Position numbers and translations under genes: made by a program. 64,000 nucleotides of DNA from Panopea generosa (Eukaryota > Mollusca > Bivalvia > Adapedonta > Hiatellidae): positions 24,062,839-24,126,838 of the forward strand of contig CM055898.1 of the NCBI GenBank assembly GCA_029582155.1, written 5' to 3'. Shown here piece after piece: positions 34,951 through 46,124 of the stretch (the first letter of the stretch is position 1; each line of letters starts with the position of its first letter). Under the pieces are notes generated by a model. It saw nothing but the letters and a program-made list of their open reading frames with translations. It did no database searches and had not been told where the DNA came from.

Positions 34951-35049
34951 AGCTTTTATGAGGGACATTCAATAAATTCTGTCACTATAATAAATGGCCT
35001 TCTGTAAAAACAATGTTGTGTAAAAACATGAAAAACTTGTGCAATTTTT

Positions 35050-35396
35050 ATTATGCCCCCCAAAAAATTTTTTGGGTGGCATATAGTAATCGCAGCGTCA
35101 GTCCGTCCTTACTTCCGTCCGTCCTTCCGTACGGTATTTCGGCTTGTAACTTTGTCATGCATAGATGGATTTTGTTGATACTTGCAACAAATGATCAACA
35201 GAACATGACGACGTGTTGCAAGTAAGACCCACACCTGTACCTCAAAGGTCAAGGTAACAATTTGAGTTTGTTTGACAACACTTTGAGTTTATGTGAGATT
35301 TTGTTTCTGGCCTGTAACTTTGTCAAGCATAGATGAATTTTAATGATACTTGCTACAAATGATCAACATAACATCATGACATGTTAGGGGGCATGT
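35050..35396 (+). mobile_element. 'atgcccc...ggggcat' element inserted in mariner
   Basis: It starts ttatgccccccaaaaaattt, has a GTCC-rich stretch (cagtccgtccttacttccgt), then about two units of ctgtaactttgtcatgcata type. It ends gttagggggcatgtgac, so short inverted termini atgccccc/gggggcat are present. The repeated unit is the one amplified at 17.9-18.97 kb. It inserted after the mariner, between its 5' end and the transposase. Confidence 0.65.
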
Positions 35397-35520
35397 GACA
35401 GTGACATTTCTTGTTTTGGAATGTTTATTCAATTCTCAATTTAATCTGATTATAATTGACCGAGATATTCATTGTTGAATTGTTCACATTCATGTACAGT
35501 GGTTATATTTCAATGTCATT

Positions 35521-36521
35521 ATGAAACCTGAAGAAAAATTAGAAATAAATGCTTACATTAAAGCCCCAGTTTCTTTGCAGTTATAATTGCCAAAAGAGAT
35601 TTATTATGATTTGTGTGGTATACATGTTAGTTCTACCGTAACATTAAGAACTGTTTTTCGTTGGGTTAAGAATTTTAAGGAAATCAAAGGAAAACATTGG
35701 TGCTGTTAGAGCTGTGGTGAAAAAAGATAGACGGTATACTGTTTCCCAGATAGTTTATAGTTAAGGCATTTCAGAAGGCGCCATACATCATATTCTGACT
35801 AACTGTATGAAATTAAAGAAGCTTTGTGCTAGATGGATCCCCCACTTGCTGACACCTGATCAAAAGGCCATGGCAAGTGTTTAGATTGTGTTAAAAAAAC
35901 TCTGAAAAAATATAAAAATTGTAATCCTAGGAAAATTTCTGACTTAGTCACTGGGGATAAAACTTGGGTTTATTATTTTGAGCCCCAACAACATATCAAT
36001 AACAAACAATGACTTGGTAAAAAGCAGGCTAGGCCGATCATAGCAAAGAGGACAAGAAGTGCCAAGAAGGTTTTATATGCAATTTTCTTCTATTCTAGTG
36101 GTCCTGTTGTACGAATTCCTTGCAAAGAACAATAACAGGCAAGCTTTACAAAGATAAAGTACGCAAATCTGTCCAAAAATTTTATCAAAATAAACGCCCA
36201 AGTAAAGGTTTTGAATGCATACAGCTTGTTCAAGACAAAGCTTCTGCCCACAAAAGTAAAAATGTACATTCTTTCTTATAACAAGAAAAGGTTACTCAGG
36301 TTGAACATCCCCCTTTTCCCCCTGACTTAAGCCCCTGTGACTGTTTCCTATTTCCCATGCTAAAAAAAATGCTTGCAGGTAAATGCTATGCTACTAGATT
36401 AAGACTAGTGTGCTTGGATCTGCAATTTTTCAGTGTCTGAATAGTATACCAAGGGGAGACTACTTTGCGGCATATATGTTGTGGTCAACAAGACTTCAAA
36501 AGTGTGTATCCGTGTGCGGTG
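35521..36521 (+). pseudogene. Mariner transposase, DD34D, inactivated
   Basis: From ATG 35521 the N-terminal HTH region reads KPEEKLEINAYIKAPVSLQL. It is followed by TLRTVFRWVKNF, ISEGAIHHIL, CARWIPHLLTPDQKAM, then catalytic blocks TGDKTWVYYFEP (normally GDETW), VQDKASAHKS and FPPDLSPCDCFLFPMLKK. Exactly 34 residues separate the second and third catalytic Asp, the mariner DD34D signature. The C terminus continues in another frame as SAIFQCLNSIPRGDY. Several stops (in LQL*, VYS*, SFL*) and at least two frameshifts kill it. All three catalytic Asp codons survive. Confidence 0.9.
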
Positions 36522-36570
36522 GGTGGGTGGGTGTGTAAGGGGGTGGTGGGGGGGGGGCTGGGGGAAATAC
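36510..36570 (+). repeat. G-rich low-complexity tract
   Basis: Runs of ggtgggtgggtggg and g10 near the mariner 3' end. Several G3+ runs suggest quadruplex potential. Confidence 0.6.
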
Positions 36571-36894
36571 TTTGAAAAAATAGCATTTCTGTGAAAATCT
36601 TAAATATCTGAAGACCAGTGACAGAATATATTGAATGCCCCTCGTATAAACACAATTGTTGAGTATTTGAAATATTTAGTGGCATGTCCAATTTCATGAC
36701 TTGTTTTAAAATAATTATACAGATTCTATACTGAAATTAAATAAAAAAGTGAAAAGGGAGAATTTTTTCTGCCTGGAATACTCTTTTTTTTCTCTTTTTT
36801 TTTAGTTTTAGTTCTGATTTTCTTGTAAAGAAAAGAAGAAGAGAGAGACTATTTATCATGCGATCCAGGGTTTCTGTTTTCTACAGTTTTAACA

Positions 36895-37130
36895 TTTGAC
36901 TCTCTTTTTTTAAAGCCCGTGTGGTTCTGGCTAAGAATAGAATCACTGTCGATCTCTGCAGAGGGGTAGGAATCCTCTGAATGGGTGTCATGTTCATTTT
37001 ATCATTTTTTGTCATGTTCACTATTGTGGTTAAATTATCAACCCCTGTGTGGTTCCAGGGAGCCATGAGTGATGGCAAGAATAGGATCAATGTGGCTTAT
37101 GCATGTCGTAAGAAGCGACAAATTGAGTAA
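36895..37130 (-). repeat. Element X, copy 1 (inverted)
   Basis: Inverted relative to 38110-38345: gtgtggttctggctaagaat here is attcttagccggaaccacac there; ccagggagccatgagtgatg here is catcactcatatggctccct there. It forms the left arm of a 1.45-kb structure that encloses the 42-bp array and two direct copies of X. Confidence 0.7.
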
Positions 37131-37134
37131 ATTG

Positions 37135-37570
37135 TCTAGTTGAGATATCAACCATTTGTTTATATCACAAAAAATTGTCTAGTTGAGATGTCAACCATTT
37201 GTTTATATTACAAAAACTGTCTAGTTGAGATGACAACCATTTGTTCATGTCACAAAAACTGTCTAGTTGAGATGACAACCATTTGTTTATATCATAAAAA
37301 CTGTCTAACTGAGATGTCAACCATTTGTTCATGTCACAAAAACTGTCTAGTTGAGATGTCAACCATTTGTTTATTTCACAAAACTGTCATGTTGAGATGT
37401 CAACCATTTGTTTTTATTACAAAAACTGTTTAGTTGAGATGACAACCATTTGTTTTTATCACAAAAACTGTCTAGATGAGCTGTCAACCATTTGTTTATA
37501 TCACAAAAACTGTCATGTTGATATGTCAATCATTTTTTTATATCACAAAACTGTTTTGTCGCATGTCATC
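37135..37570. repeat. Minisatellite, 42 bp unit
   Basis: About ten copies starting tgagatgtcaaccatttgtt and ending cacaaaaactgtctagt. Spacing is 43, 42, 42 and so on. It begins right at the inner end of the left arm of element X. Frames on both strands are periodic artefacts. Confidence 0.9.
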
Positions 37571-37574
37571 ATAT

Positions 37575-37890
37575 AGCAGTGATATATGTCACCAACATGA
37601 ATCAAGGAATCAATATTCCAGGCTCACTCTTCCATGTACAAAAACAACATCAAATTAATGAAAATAAAACACTTCAACAAATGAATTTGTTGCCTGTTTC
37701 AACATACATTTGCAGCATTGGCCCTATTTATATGATTGCCATTACTCATTGGCACCCTGGAACATACCACACAGGGGTTTAACATTTAACTCTGATTATG
37801 AACATGACAGCAATGATAAAATTAACATGACCTCCATTTGGAGAATTCTTACCTCTCTGTAGAGATTGACAGCCATCCTATTCTTACCCT
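37575..37890 (+). repeat. Element X, copy 2 (partial)
   Basis: ttccaggctcactcttccat, cattactcattggcaccctg, a cacacaggggtttaacattt block and agattgacagccatcctatt match the copy at 37985-38345 in order, at lower identity. Confidence 0.6.
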
Positions 37891-37904
37891 TTGGCCAAAA
37901 GAAT

Positions 37905-38345
37905 TTATATGAATAAATGAATGAATGAATGGGGTTTTACGGCATACCAACACATTGTAGGTTATTTGACGCCAACAGAAAGGAAGATTCCAGGTTCATT
38001 CTACATGTACAAATTTAAAAACAACAAATTAACTTACATATTAAAAAAAAATCACATAAAAAAATGAATCTGGAGAATGAACCTAAAACCTTGATACCTG
38101 CAGAACTGCAGAGTGTGAGCAAATTCTAGCGTATTACTCAAATTGTCACTTCTTGCGACATGTATGAGCCACAGTGATTCTATTCTTGCCATCACTCATA
38201 TGGCTCCCTGGAACCACATGGATGGTAATTTAACCACAGTAATGAACATGACAAAAATGATAAAATGATCATCAGACCCCCATTTGAGAATTTCTACCAC
38301 TCTGCAAAAATCGACAGTGATTCTATTCTTAGCCGGAACCACACC
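37905..38345 (+). repeat. Element X, copy 3, with AATG microsatellite
   Basis: (AATG)n at 37913-37930 precedes gggttttacggcataccaac. Then come gattccaggttcattctaca, tgcagaactgcagagtgtga, ttgccatcactcatatggct and cgacagtgattctattctta. Its 3' part is the inverse of 36895-37130. Confidence 0.65.
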
Positions 38346-38379
38346 GCAGGGGCTAATTTATGTGAAGAAAATTTGCCAG

Positions 38380-38495
38380 TTCTGGTACTTATGAAGAAAA
38401 ATTTGGCTATAATCAGATTCACACTTCTACCGATATAAATAATTATATGTAATGTGTTGAAAATTGTGTTGCACCTCATTAAAGATTGTAGTGCA
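38380..38495 (+). repeat. SINE family C 3' fragment
   Basis: Ends with aattatatgtaatgtgttga then aaaattgtgttgcacctcatt, the family C terminus. Confidence 0.45.
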
Positions 38496-38574
38496 CTCTA
38501 GCCATTTCTTAACTGAATTATTACATCCCAGACATCTACCAGACATTATTTTCTTTTCAGCAGAAAAAAATTAA

Positions 38575-38645
38575 TGACCAATCAATACAGAGACTGTGAT
38601 GAGGGTGGGATTCAAATTCACGACCCCTAGATTCCCATCCGATTA
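38575..38645 (-). repeat. tRNA-like SINE head, copy 1
   Basis: caatacagagactgtgatga, ggtgggattcaaattcacga and cccctagattcccat repeat almost exactly at 39490-39550. It contains an inverted B box. Confidence 0.55.
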
Positions 38646-38649
38646 TACA

Positions 38650-39475
38650 GTTTTGAGAATTTACAAGTCTTAGTTCAAAAGTAGCTATCCCTGAACTTGC
38701 TGAGGGCCATTCATGAAACATTTAAGTACATTTGTAAAGTCTTTGGAATTACCTGGTAATGGTGTGTGTTTTTTTTTTTTGTTCCTTTCTTTACATTATG
38801 TGCGTCCCTTCAAAAAGACACATTGCTTATCTAATTCATCAACTTTTGAAAAAACAGGAGCCAAAAAATTGTTTTTGTCCACAAGCAAATATCAGTTAAA
38901 TTTATGTTGGCATTTTCAAGTAATGTTTTTTTAGAATGGACATTTACTGTTTTCATATAAAATAATTATACAAACACTAGTGTTGTGTAATAGTTTCTTC
39001 CTGACAATGTGTTACAGAATTTAACTAGTTAACCGTTTCTTTGCTTCACAATTAGCAGGGTGAAATTCTTGTCACTTTTTCAGAATTGTTTTAGCATCCA
39101 GTATAGGAGTGAAAACATTAGCAGCAAAAGGATATTATTTGCTGTGTATAGGTTATGTTGCCATTAAGTTGATCTAAGTTCACACCCAAGGAAAAGTTTC
39201 AGGAAAATGTATGAATTTGGGATGCCAGTTAACAGGTGGGGTTCACTTTTGTTCCAGTGCTAACTTAAACTTTTCAATCAGTTTAACTGTTTATTTTCTT
39301 TTAGAGTGGCATCTATCCATCTGGAGCCTGTAGTGTATTACATGCCAGTTGTAGCAACATTTTTTTTTCAGTTGTATCACAATGGCACCTACTTTAAACA
39401 GTACATAATTATAATCATGATATAAAACATTTTCTTTTGATTGTCTGTATCGGGCTTTGCAATTTTCTCTTTAGC
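38650..39475. other. No gene recognised
   Basis: AT-rich with homopolymers. The frame at 38713-38934 has no support. Confidence 0.35.
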
Positions 39476-39477
39476 AG

Positions 39478-39595
39478 AAAAAAAAAAGACAAATCAATAC
39501 AGAGACTGTGATGAGGGTGGGATTCAAATTCATGACCCCTAGATTGACTGTCAAAGCATTACGGTCACTGAGCTAGCCATGCCCAGATATTTAAA
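39478..39595 (-). repeat. tRNA-like SINE head, copy 2
   Basis: On the minus strand: ggctagctcagtgaccgtaa (A box) and ggggtcatgaatttgaatcc (B box), ideal tRNA-like spacing, followed by the body shared with copy 1. Confidence 0.65.
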
Positions 39596-39737
39596 ATAAT
39601 TATAATACATTATAAAATTACTATTTTATTGAACTTTATGATACCACCAACAAGCAGCAAAAAGAAATATGTTTATATTTTCTACATAAAAATTAATATA
39701 CATGTACATGTATTGTCAATTTGGAGTGTTTATGGTT

Positions 39738-40030
39738 TTTTATGCCCCTGCCATTAGAGAATGGTGAAGAGGTATACTCCCTGTCCATCCATTTGTTTGT
39801 TTGTTCGATCAATCGTATGTCTGTCTGAGGTCAAATATTGGTTTCGGTCATCAACTTCTGAAGAGGTCTATGTATTTGATTAATATTTGGTGTGTAGCTG
39901 AGGTAAAATTCAGTGCAAATTCACTATTTGTCAACCTTTGTCAAATTTTACAGGAGTAATAATTGGCACTTATTTGATTTGAATTTTCAGTAAAAAATGG
40001 TTTCTGATCAATAGAAGGGGCATTCATGTC
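39738..40030 (+). mobile_element. 'atgcccct...aggggcat' element
   Basis: It starts tttttatgcccctgccatta with a following gaggtatactccctgtccat, and ends agaaggggcattcatgtca. Same architecture as the 35.05-kb and 63.4-kb elements (inverted atgcccc ends, guc-rich lead) but a different interior. Confidence 0.5.
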
Positions 40031-40034
40031 AACC

Positions 40035-40410
40035 GACACATTTCTATGTTTTAATTGCTTTATAAAATGATCGACAATTTTTGTTTTGTTTTACCGGTAA
40101 TCATTTTGCTATTTGATTTTATTATTTTCATAAACCAATTAGCTATGTGGTCCTGTAGGAGATCAGATAAACAGGTTAAAAAAACAATCTATTATTAATG
40201 GTACACAATCCTGTACCTTGCCTGGGAATCATACAGAAGTAAAGGAAGTGACAGTGTGAAATAGAGCAAAAAAATGGGTTCCAACATCATTAAATTATTA
40301 TTTTTGAGGTATTGATAGAAAAGTCTATTGCAGTGAAGAATAACTAAAATCATTAGATAACAAAATTATAGTTTGTTTGTCCCATTTTGTTTAGTATTAA
40401 TCCAACTAAT
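40035..40410. other. No gene recognised
   Basis: AT-rich. Nothing supported. Confidence 0.4.
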
Positions 40411-40411
40411 A

Positions 40412-40575
40412 TTTATGGTAGAGCATTGAACCCTGGGTTGAAGAGTTGTTAGCAGATGCCAGGATTGATCCCCCACCAGGACTTTGTGTTGAACATCTCA
40501 CATCATTAGTCCACGTTCTTCCCTGAAGACGAGCATTTTAAATGTGTCACAATTAATGTAAAAAAACGTAACTTC
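40412..40575 (+). repeat. SINE, tRNA-like head with family-F-like body
   Basis: atggtagagcattgaaccct and ccaggattgatcccccacca at A/B-box spacing, then ttccctgaagacgagcattt and gtgtcacaattaatgtaaaa, resembling the family F 3' body. Confidence 0.5.
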
Positions 40576-40579
40576 AGTA

Positions 40580-40978
40580 TGGGCAAGACTTTTATGATAT
40601 TTGTTGACCTCAAGAGTATTGCCCCTTTTTACCCCAGTGATTAAACCTCTGGCATAAGAAGTCTCCTTTCACTCCACCCTACTTTACTACTGTCCAGCTT
40701 AGTATTGAATGACCTTCATAATTATGGTTTTTACATATTTATATGTATGCGTAAGAGATTAGGTATTATAAAGTTAATGATAATTTCACTGTAATTTGCA
40801 TCATTGGGTCCTTGTGTTCTTTGTACTAAGTATGTAAAGCTGTGTGGTATTTGTTGTTCTTGAACTGCTAATTATTAAAATTGCTTTGAAATGACCTTTC
40901 AAAAATGGTCCAATGGATTTTGGTAATATTTTCACAGATTCATTTATTTTGGTTAATACTGTATACAATTCAGACATG
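40580..40978. other. No gene recognised
   Basis: AT-rich flank of the next minisatellite. Confidence 0.4.
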
Positions 40979-40981
40979 TCC

Positions 40982-41705
40982 TCTAGCTACCATTAACTCT
41001 AGCTGTCACTTACTCACTCTAGCTGTACCACTTCCTCAAGCTACCACTCACTCTATGTACCACTTACTCTAGCTACCACTTACTCACTCTAGCTGTACCA
41101 CTAACTCTAGCTACCTCTCACTCTAGGTACCAACTCTAACAACCACTTACTCACTCTAGCTGTATAACTAACTCTAGCTACCACTCACTCTATGTACCAC
41201 TTACTCTAGATACCACTCACTCTATGTACCACTTACTCTAGCTACCACTGACTAACTCTAGCTGTATCAGTAACTCTAGCTACCACTCACTCTAGCTGTA
41301 CCACTAACTCTAGCTACCACTCACTCTATGTACCACTTACTCTAGCTACCACTTACTCACTCTAGCTGTACCACTAACTATAGCTACCACTCACTCTATG
41401 TACCAGTTACTCTAGCTACCCCTTACTCACTCTAACTGTACCACCAACTCTAGCTACCACTCACTCTATGTACCACTTACTCTAGCTACCACTCACTCTA
41501 GGTACCACTCACTCTAGCTACCTCTCACTCTATGCACCACTCACTCTAGCTACCACTCACTCTATGTACCACTTACTCACTCTAGCTACCACTCACTCTT
41601 GCTACCACTTACTCTAGGTACCAATTACTCTAGGTACCATTTATTCTAGGGACCACTTACTTTAGCTACCACTTACTCACTGTAGGTACCACTTACCTAT
41701 TCCTT
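40982..41705. repeat. Minisatellite, 15-16 bp motif in higher-order arrangement
   Basis: The basic motif is tctagctaccactcac, alternating with variants tatgtaccacttac and tctagctgtaccactaac. Several variants recur in the same order with a longer period of about 70-100 bp, so it has higher-order structure. Confidence 0.85.
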
Positions 41706-42118
41706 AGATAGGTGTAGTGAAATGCTGTAATTATTGAAGAACCATTCCTGCAGTTGATTTTCAGTGGACTTTGCTGGAATTGTTGATGGCAGCGTTGTGA
41801 TATGGGAGTTGGCATCTTGTTGGAGAGACATTTTTACTAAGTGCTCATAGTTGTAATAGTGAAGATATTGGTTTCTTTACTTGATTATTATTTTGTTTGG
41901 ATTTTGCTTGTGTGAAAAGGTTTGTAACTTTTATTTATTGCATGTTTTATCATATTTGTATGAGATTTTATTCTTTACACCTCTCAAATAAACTCAGTAA
42001 TTGGTTAAGAGGTTTGAATTTAGATGTGTTTTCTGTGACGCTGTACCTCAAGCAACACTCTTTTATTAACTGATAGACGGTATTTTTATTCATGTTCTTG
42101 AGGGTGCCATACAGAGAC
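41706..42118. other. No gene recognised
   Basis: Spacer between two arrays. Confidence 0.4.
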
Positions 42119-42119
42119 T

Positions 42120-43435
42120 TAGTTGTGAATAATCCAGATATGTCATATTTTCCCCAAGGAATTCAGATTGTGATAGAAAAATGGTTCACCTTGCAGCAAA
42201 TGTTTCAATTAGGCTATGTTAACATGTCTCTTTCTGTATTTATCAGACTATAAAATGTACACTTCACAGTAAATAGTGAACTTACGCTATGTAAACATGT
42301 CTCTGCCTATATTAGCCTATAGAATGGTGCACTTACAGTAAATATTTAACTTGGTCTGTTGACATGTCTCTTCCTATAAATTTTATTAGTCTATAGAATG
42401 GTGCACTTCACAGTAAATATTTAACTTAAACTATGATGACATATGTCCCGTCCTATATATATTAGCCTATAAAGTGGTGCACTTCACAGTTAATATCTAA
42501 CTGAGGCACTGTTGACAAATCTCTTCCTATATTTATTAGCCTATAAATTAATGCACTTCACAGTAAATATTTAACCAAGACTTTGTTGACATATCTCTTC
42601 CTATATTCATTAGCCTATAAACTGGTGCACTTCACAGTAAATAATTTAACTTGGACTATGTTAACATGTCTCTTCATATATTTATTAGTCTATAAACTGG
42701 TGCACTTCACAGTAAGTATTCAACTTGGACTATGTTAACATGTCTCTTCATATATATTTATTAGCCTATAAACTGGTGCACTTCACAGTAAATATATAAC
42801 TTGGACTATGTTAACATGTCTCCTCCTATATTCATTAGCCTATAAACTGGTGCACTTTACAGTAAATAGTTAACTTAGGCTCTGTTGACATGTCTTTTCT
42901 TATATTTATTAGCCTATAAACTGGTGCACTTCACAGTAAATATTTAACTTGGACTATGTTGACATGTCTTTTCTTATATTTATTAGCCTATAAACTAGTG
43001 CACTTCACAGTAAATATTTAACTTGGACTATGTTAACATGTCTCTTCACATATTTATTAGTCTATAAACTGGTCCACTTCTCAATTGATATTTAACTTAG
43101 GCTATGTTAACATGTCTCTACCTACATGTATCAGACTATAAAATTATGCACTTCACAGTAAATATTCAACTACGGCTATGTTGATATGTCTCTTCCTGCA
43201 TTTATTAGCCTAAAGAAAGGCACACTTCACAGTAAATATTTAACTTGGGCTATGTTGACATGTCTCTTCCTATATTTGTTAGCCTATAAATTGGTGCACT
43301 TCACAGTAAATATTTAACTTGGACTATGTTAACATGTCTCTTCATATATTTATTAATCTATAAACTGGTGCACTTCACAGTAAATATTCAACTTGGGTTA
43401 TGTTGACATATCTCTTCCTATGTTCATTGTGGTGT
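42120..43435. repeat. Minisatellite, about 73-75 bp unit
   Basis: About 17 copies of a unit with ttattagcctataaactggt, gcacttcacagtaaatattt and actatgttaacatgtctctt. The central copies are the most alike; edges are diverged. Confidence 0.9.
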
Positions 43436-44112
43436 ATTTACAGTATGTAAATATTTAGTTTAAGCTTAGTATACTTATGTTAGTCCTATAATTATTATCT
43501 ATAAAGTGGTGATTTAAAGTATGTAAATATTTAGTTTAAGCTTAGTATAATAATGTTAGTCCTATAATTATTATCCTATAAAGTGTATTTAAAGTATTTA
43601 AATATTTAGTTTAAGCTTTGTATAATTATGTTAGTCCTATAATTATTATCCTATAAAGTGGTGTATTTAAAGTATGTAAATATTTAGTTTAAGCTTTGTA
43701 TAATCATGTTAGTCCTATATTTATTATCCTATAAAGTGGTGTATTTAAAGTATGTAAATATTTAGTTTAAGCTTTGTGTACAAACGTTAGTCCTATATTT
43801 ATTATCCTATAAAGTGGTGTATTTATTTAGTTTGAGTTATGTTAGTCCTGTTTATCACCCTATAAAGTGGTTTATTTAAAGTATGTAAATATGCAGTTTA
43901 AGCTTAGTATAATAATGTAAGTCCTATATTTATTTGCCTATAAAGTGGTGTATTTATTTTTCTTTAAGCTATGTTAGTCCTATATTTATCTGCCTATAAA
44001 GTGATGTATTTAAAGTGCATAAATATTAAGTTTAAGCTGTGTTTATTAGTCTTTGTTCTATATTTATTAGCTCATAATTTGCATAAATATTTAGCTTAAC
44101 CTTTCTAAATTG
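43436..44112. repeat. Minisatellite, about 77 bp unit, related to its neighbour
   Basis: About eight copies with atgtaaatatttagtttaag, ttagtcctatatttattatc and ctataaagtggtgtatttaa. Units align with the preceding array (tattagcctataaa / tattatcctataaa; gtaaatattta), so both arrays descend from one ancestral unit that split into two homogenised blocks. Confidence 0.85.
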
Positions 44113-44630
44113 GTCTCTGTGTACATATATCTTACAATTCTTGTGAAAACTTTTAACATAACAATGGCATAGGCATACCTAGTTGTACTAACTAGATTCA
44201 TTTATTTATGATAAAATGTAATTCCTCACAAATATCAAAATTTAACCCATTTTACTAGAAAAACAGAGTGATAATAAAAAACAATCAACCCCCCATTACT
44301 TCATTATAAAAAGCAAGCATTGAGATAGCAGCCCAATATGAGGCAACCATCCAACATTTTTCTTTATTTGTGTCATGAAAAATACTTGATTTTAGAATTA
44401 TATCCTTATTAGGAATTGATGGATCATTTAAAGTAATTATTTTGCATAAACAGTCAGGGTTAATTTTAAAATAGACATTTTATATAAAACTTCTCTTTGC
44501 ACTTAGCAAAGAGTGACATGGGTTTATGCTATTTTAAACAACATCTTGGGAAGTTATTTGACATTGGATGTTTGAAAAAGTAAATGAAAATACCGTATCA
44601 GTTTGTTTATAATTGGTCACTAAGAAGTGT
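44113..44630. other. No gene recognised
   Basis: AT-rich. Nothing supported. Confidence 0.4.
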
Positions 44631-44631
44631 A

Positions 44632-44845
44632 GTGCATTGTCTAGTGGTACAGCAGTGGACCCAGGATCAGAGGGCCGTGGGTTAAATCCTCTGCCATGGC
44701 TAGGTGTGGTGTCCTTGAGTAAAACACTTTTTCTGCATATATGCTTAGTACTGGTTCTACCCAAGAAGACTTCGACCACAATTTGCATAAGTTGTATAAA
44801 ATTGTTTCACTTCGTAATTGATGAAAAAATAAATAGTTTAAACTA
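44632..44845 (+). repeat. SINE family F, near full length
   Basis: A box cattgtctagtggtacagca, B box gggccgtgggttaaatcctc, body gtgtccttgagtaaaacact, tagtactggttctacccaag and agacttcgaccacaatttgc, then a 3' end attgtttcacttcgtaattg with an aaaataaata tail. Frames on both strands here are SINE by-products. Confidence 0.8.
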
Positions 44846-44893
44846 ACTCAGGAGACTAAAGAAAGTTGGTTTCATGTTTGATGAAGTCGGCAA

Positions 44894-45046
44894 TTAAATA
44901 ATTTGCCATGGATCTCTTTGAAATTCAATGCCACAGTTAAGCAGTCCATCAATAATTTGTTGTCTGGTATACAAATGAAGGCTGAGCTCTGTGGCTGCAG
45001 CATAGCCAGTCTCACAAATCAAAGGAGGTGACATTGGAGGAACTCC
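44894..45046 (-). CDS. Possible terminal exon, unrecognised
   Basis: Minus strand: an AG acceptor (tagtaattag) at 45047 is followed by 50 open codons, GVPPMSPPLICETGYAAATE.. to ..GIEFQRDPWQII, then TAA. Codon use is noticeably less AT-driven than surrounding chance frames, and the peptide is amphipathic with two Cys. The upstream pyrimidine tract is weak. No family is recognised and no partner exon was found. Confidence 0.3.
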   Translation of the reverse strand, partial: GVPPMSPPLICETGYAAATELSLHLYTRQQIIDGLLNCGIEFQRDPWQII

Positions 45047-45199
45047 CTAATTACTATCAATTATTCAAATTGAATTTAAAATTAAAAGCTGGTATGCAAT
45101 AAGAGAATGCTGAATTAGGGCTTTGAGTGGTTTTAGACATTTTATTGAGGGAGAAGAAGGAAACGCAAATAAAAATTAGAAAAGTTAGAAAGTTTTTTG

Positions 45200-45470
45200 T
45201 TTGTATGGTGTTAAGCTTTGCTTTCATTTTTTTCAGCTATATTGCGACATGGGACAGTATTCTAAGTGCTGCCACACTGGGTTATCATGGTATGATACTC
45301 CACCAAGTCACATTATACTGACTTAGGTCAATCAGACATTGAACTATCCTCTAAGCTTCACTTCTAGAACCATTTTTCAAGTCTTTGGTATGATCTGGAC
45401 GCGGGATTGAACTCATGACCTTTGGCATGAGATGCATACGCTCTACCCCATGACCGCTGCTGTGGTTAAG
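45200..45470 (-). repeat. SINE family E
   Basis: Reverse-oriented: ttcagctatattgcgacatg, a cagtattctaagtgctgcca block, ggtatgatactccaccaagt, tctagaaccatttttcaagt, then the inverted B box gggattgaactcatgacctt and A box gctctaccccatgaccgc. Same order as 60051-60367. Confidence 0.7.
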
Positions 45471-45474
45471 TTAG

Positions 45475-45890
45475 AAAGAGCGGAGTCTTAGTGACTTCAT
45501 GCTATATATCATATACTTAATTGTGCAGTAACGTGAGAAGGAAATATAAATTGTGTGGGGTTTTAGGTCACATCAGTTTATAACCGGTACTTAAGCCTAC
45601 ATTAACATGAAATGGCTAAAACTTGTTCAGTTTATAAGACTTAGTGTTGTGTGGTTACATGCAATAGAAATTTTGATTGGGCAGCTAATGTATTTAAAAC
45701 CGTATTTCAACGGCAAATAATTGCATTAAAATTTTTAATGAATTTATAATCTCCTTATTCCCAGGACCAGGTGTTGTGTGCTTGAGCAATATGCATTTAT
45801 ACATTTGTTAAGCTTAAAACTGGTTCTTTCTCAAGGAAATTGACTTGTTTTAAGTTATATATTTATATGTGGTTTTGCACCTTATTACCA
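45475..45890. other. No gene recognised
   Basis: AT-rich. Nothing supported. Confidence 0.4.
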
Positions 45891-45894
45891 ATTA

Positions 45895-46105
45895 TATAAT
45901 GTGGTCCAGCGGTAGAGCATCTGACCCGTGATCGGAGGGTCATTGGTTCAATTCTTTTCAGGGCTATTTGTGGTGTTCTTGAGCAAAACACTTTTTCCAC
46001 ATATGCTTAGTACTAGTTCTTCCCTGAAAGACTTTGTGCGTGATTTGTATATTAAAGTTGTTTCACAATCGAAGTAGAATAAATAGTTGTTTAAACTAAT
46101 ATAAT
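45895..46105 (+). repeat. SINE family F, full length
   Basis: A box atgtggtccagcggtagagc, B box gggtcattggttcaattctt, ttgagcaaaacactttttcc, agactttgtgcgtgatttgt, and the end gaataaatagttgtttaaac. Confidence 0.75.
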
Positions 46106-46124
46106 GTTGCTGAGGTCTGCTAGA

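Larger units (their letters stand above)
34957..36646 (+). mobile_element. Mariner transposon, complete but dead
   Basis: 28-bp terminal inverted repeats at 34959-34986 and 36617-36644 differ at three positions, and each is flanked by the TA target site. Ends read YGAGGGRCATTCAATA. The span is 1686 bp; removing the about 345-bp insertion near 35052-35394 leaves about 1.34 kb, the usual mariner length. The transposase at 35521-36521 is decayed. Confidence 0.85.

Noticed and set aside
37140-37660. Several open frames with a Cys-rich repeated peptide
   Set aside because: By-product of the 42-bp minisatellite: both strands and several frames are equally open.
44534-44846. Two overlapping frames on opposite strands
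   Set aside because: Both fall in a family F SINE with recognisable A and B boxes.
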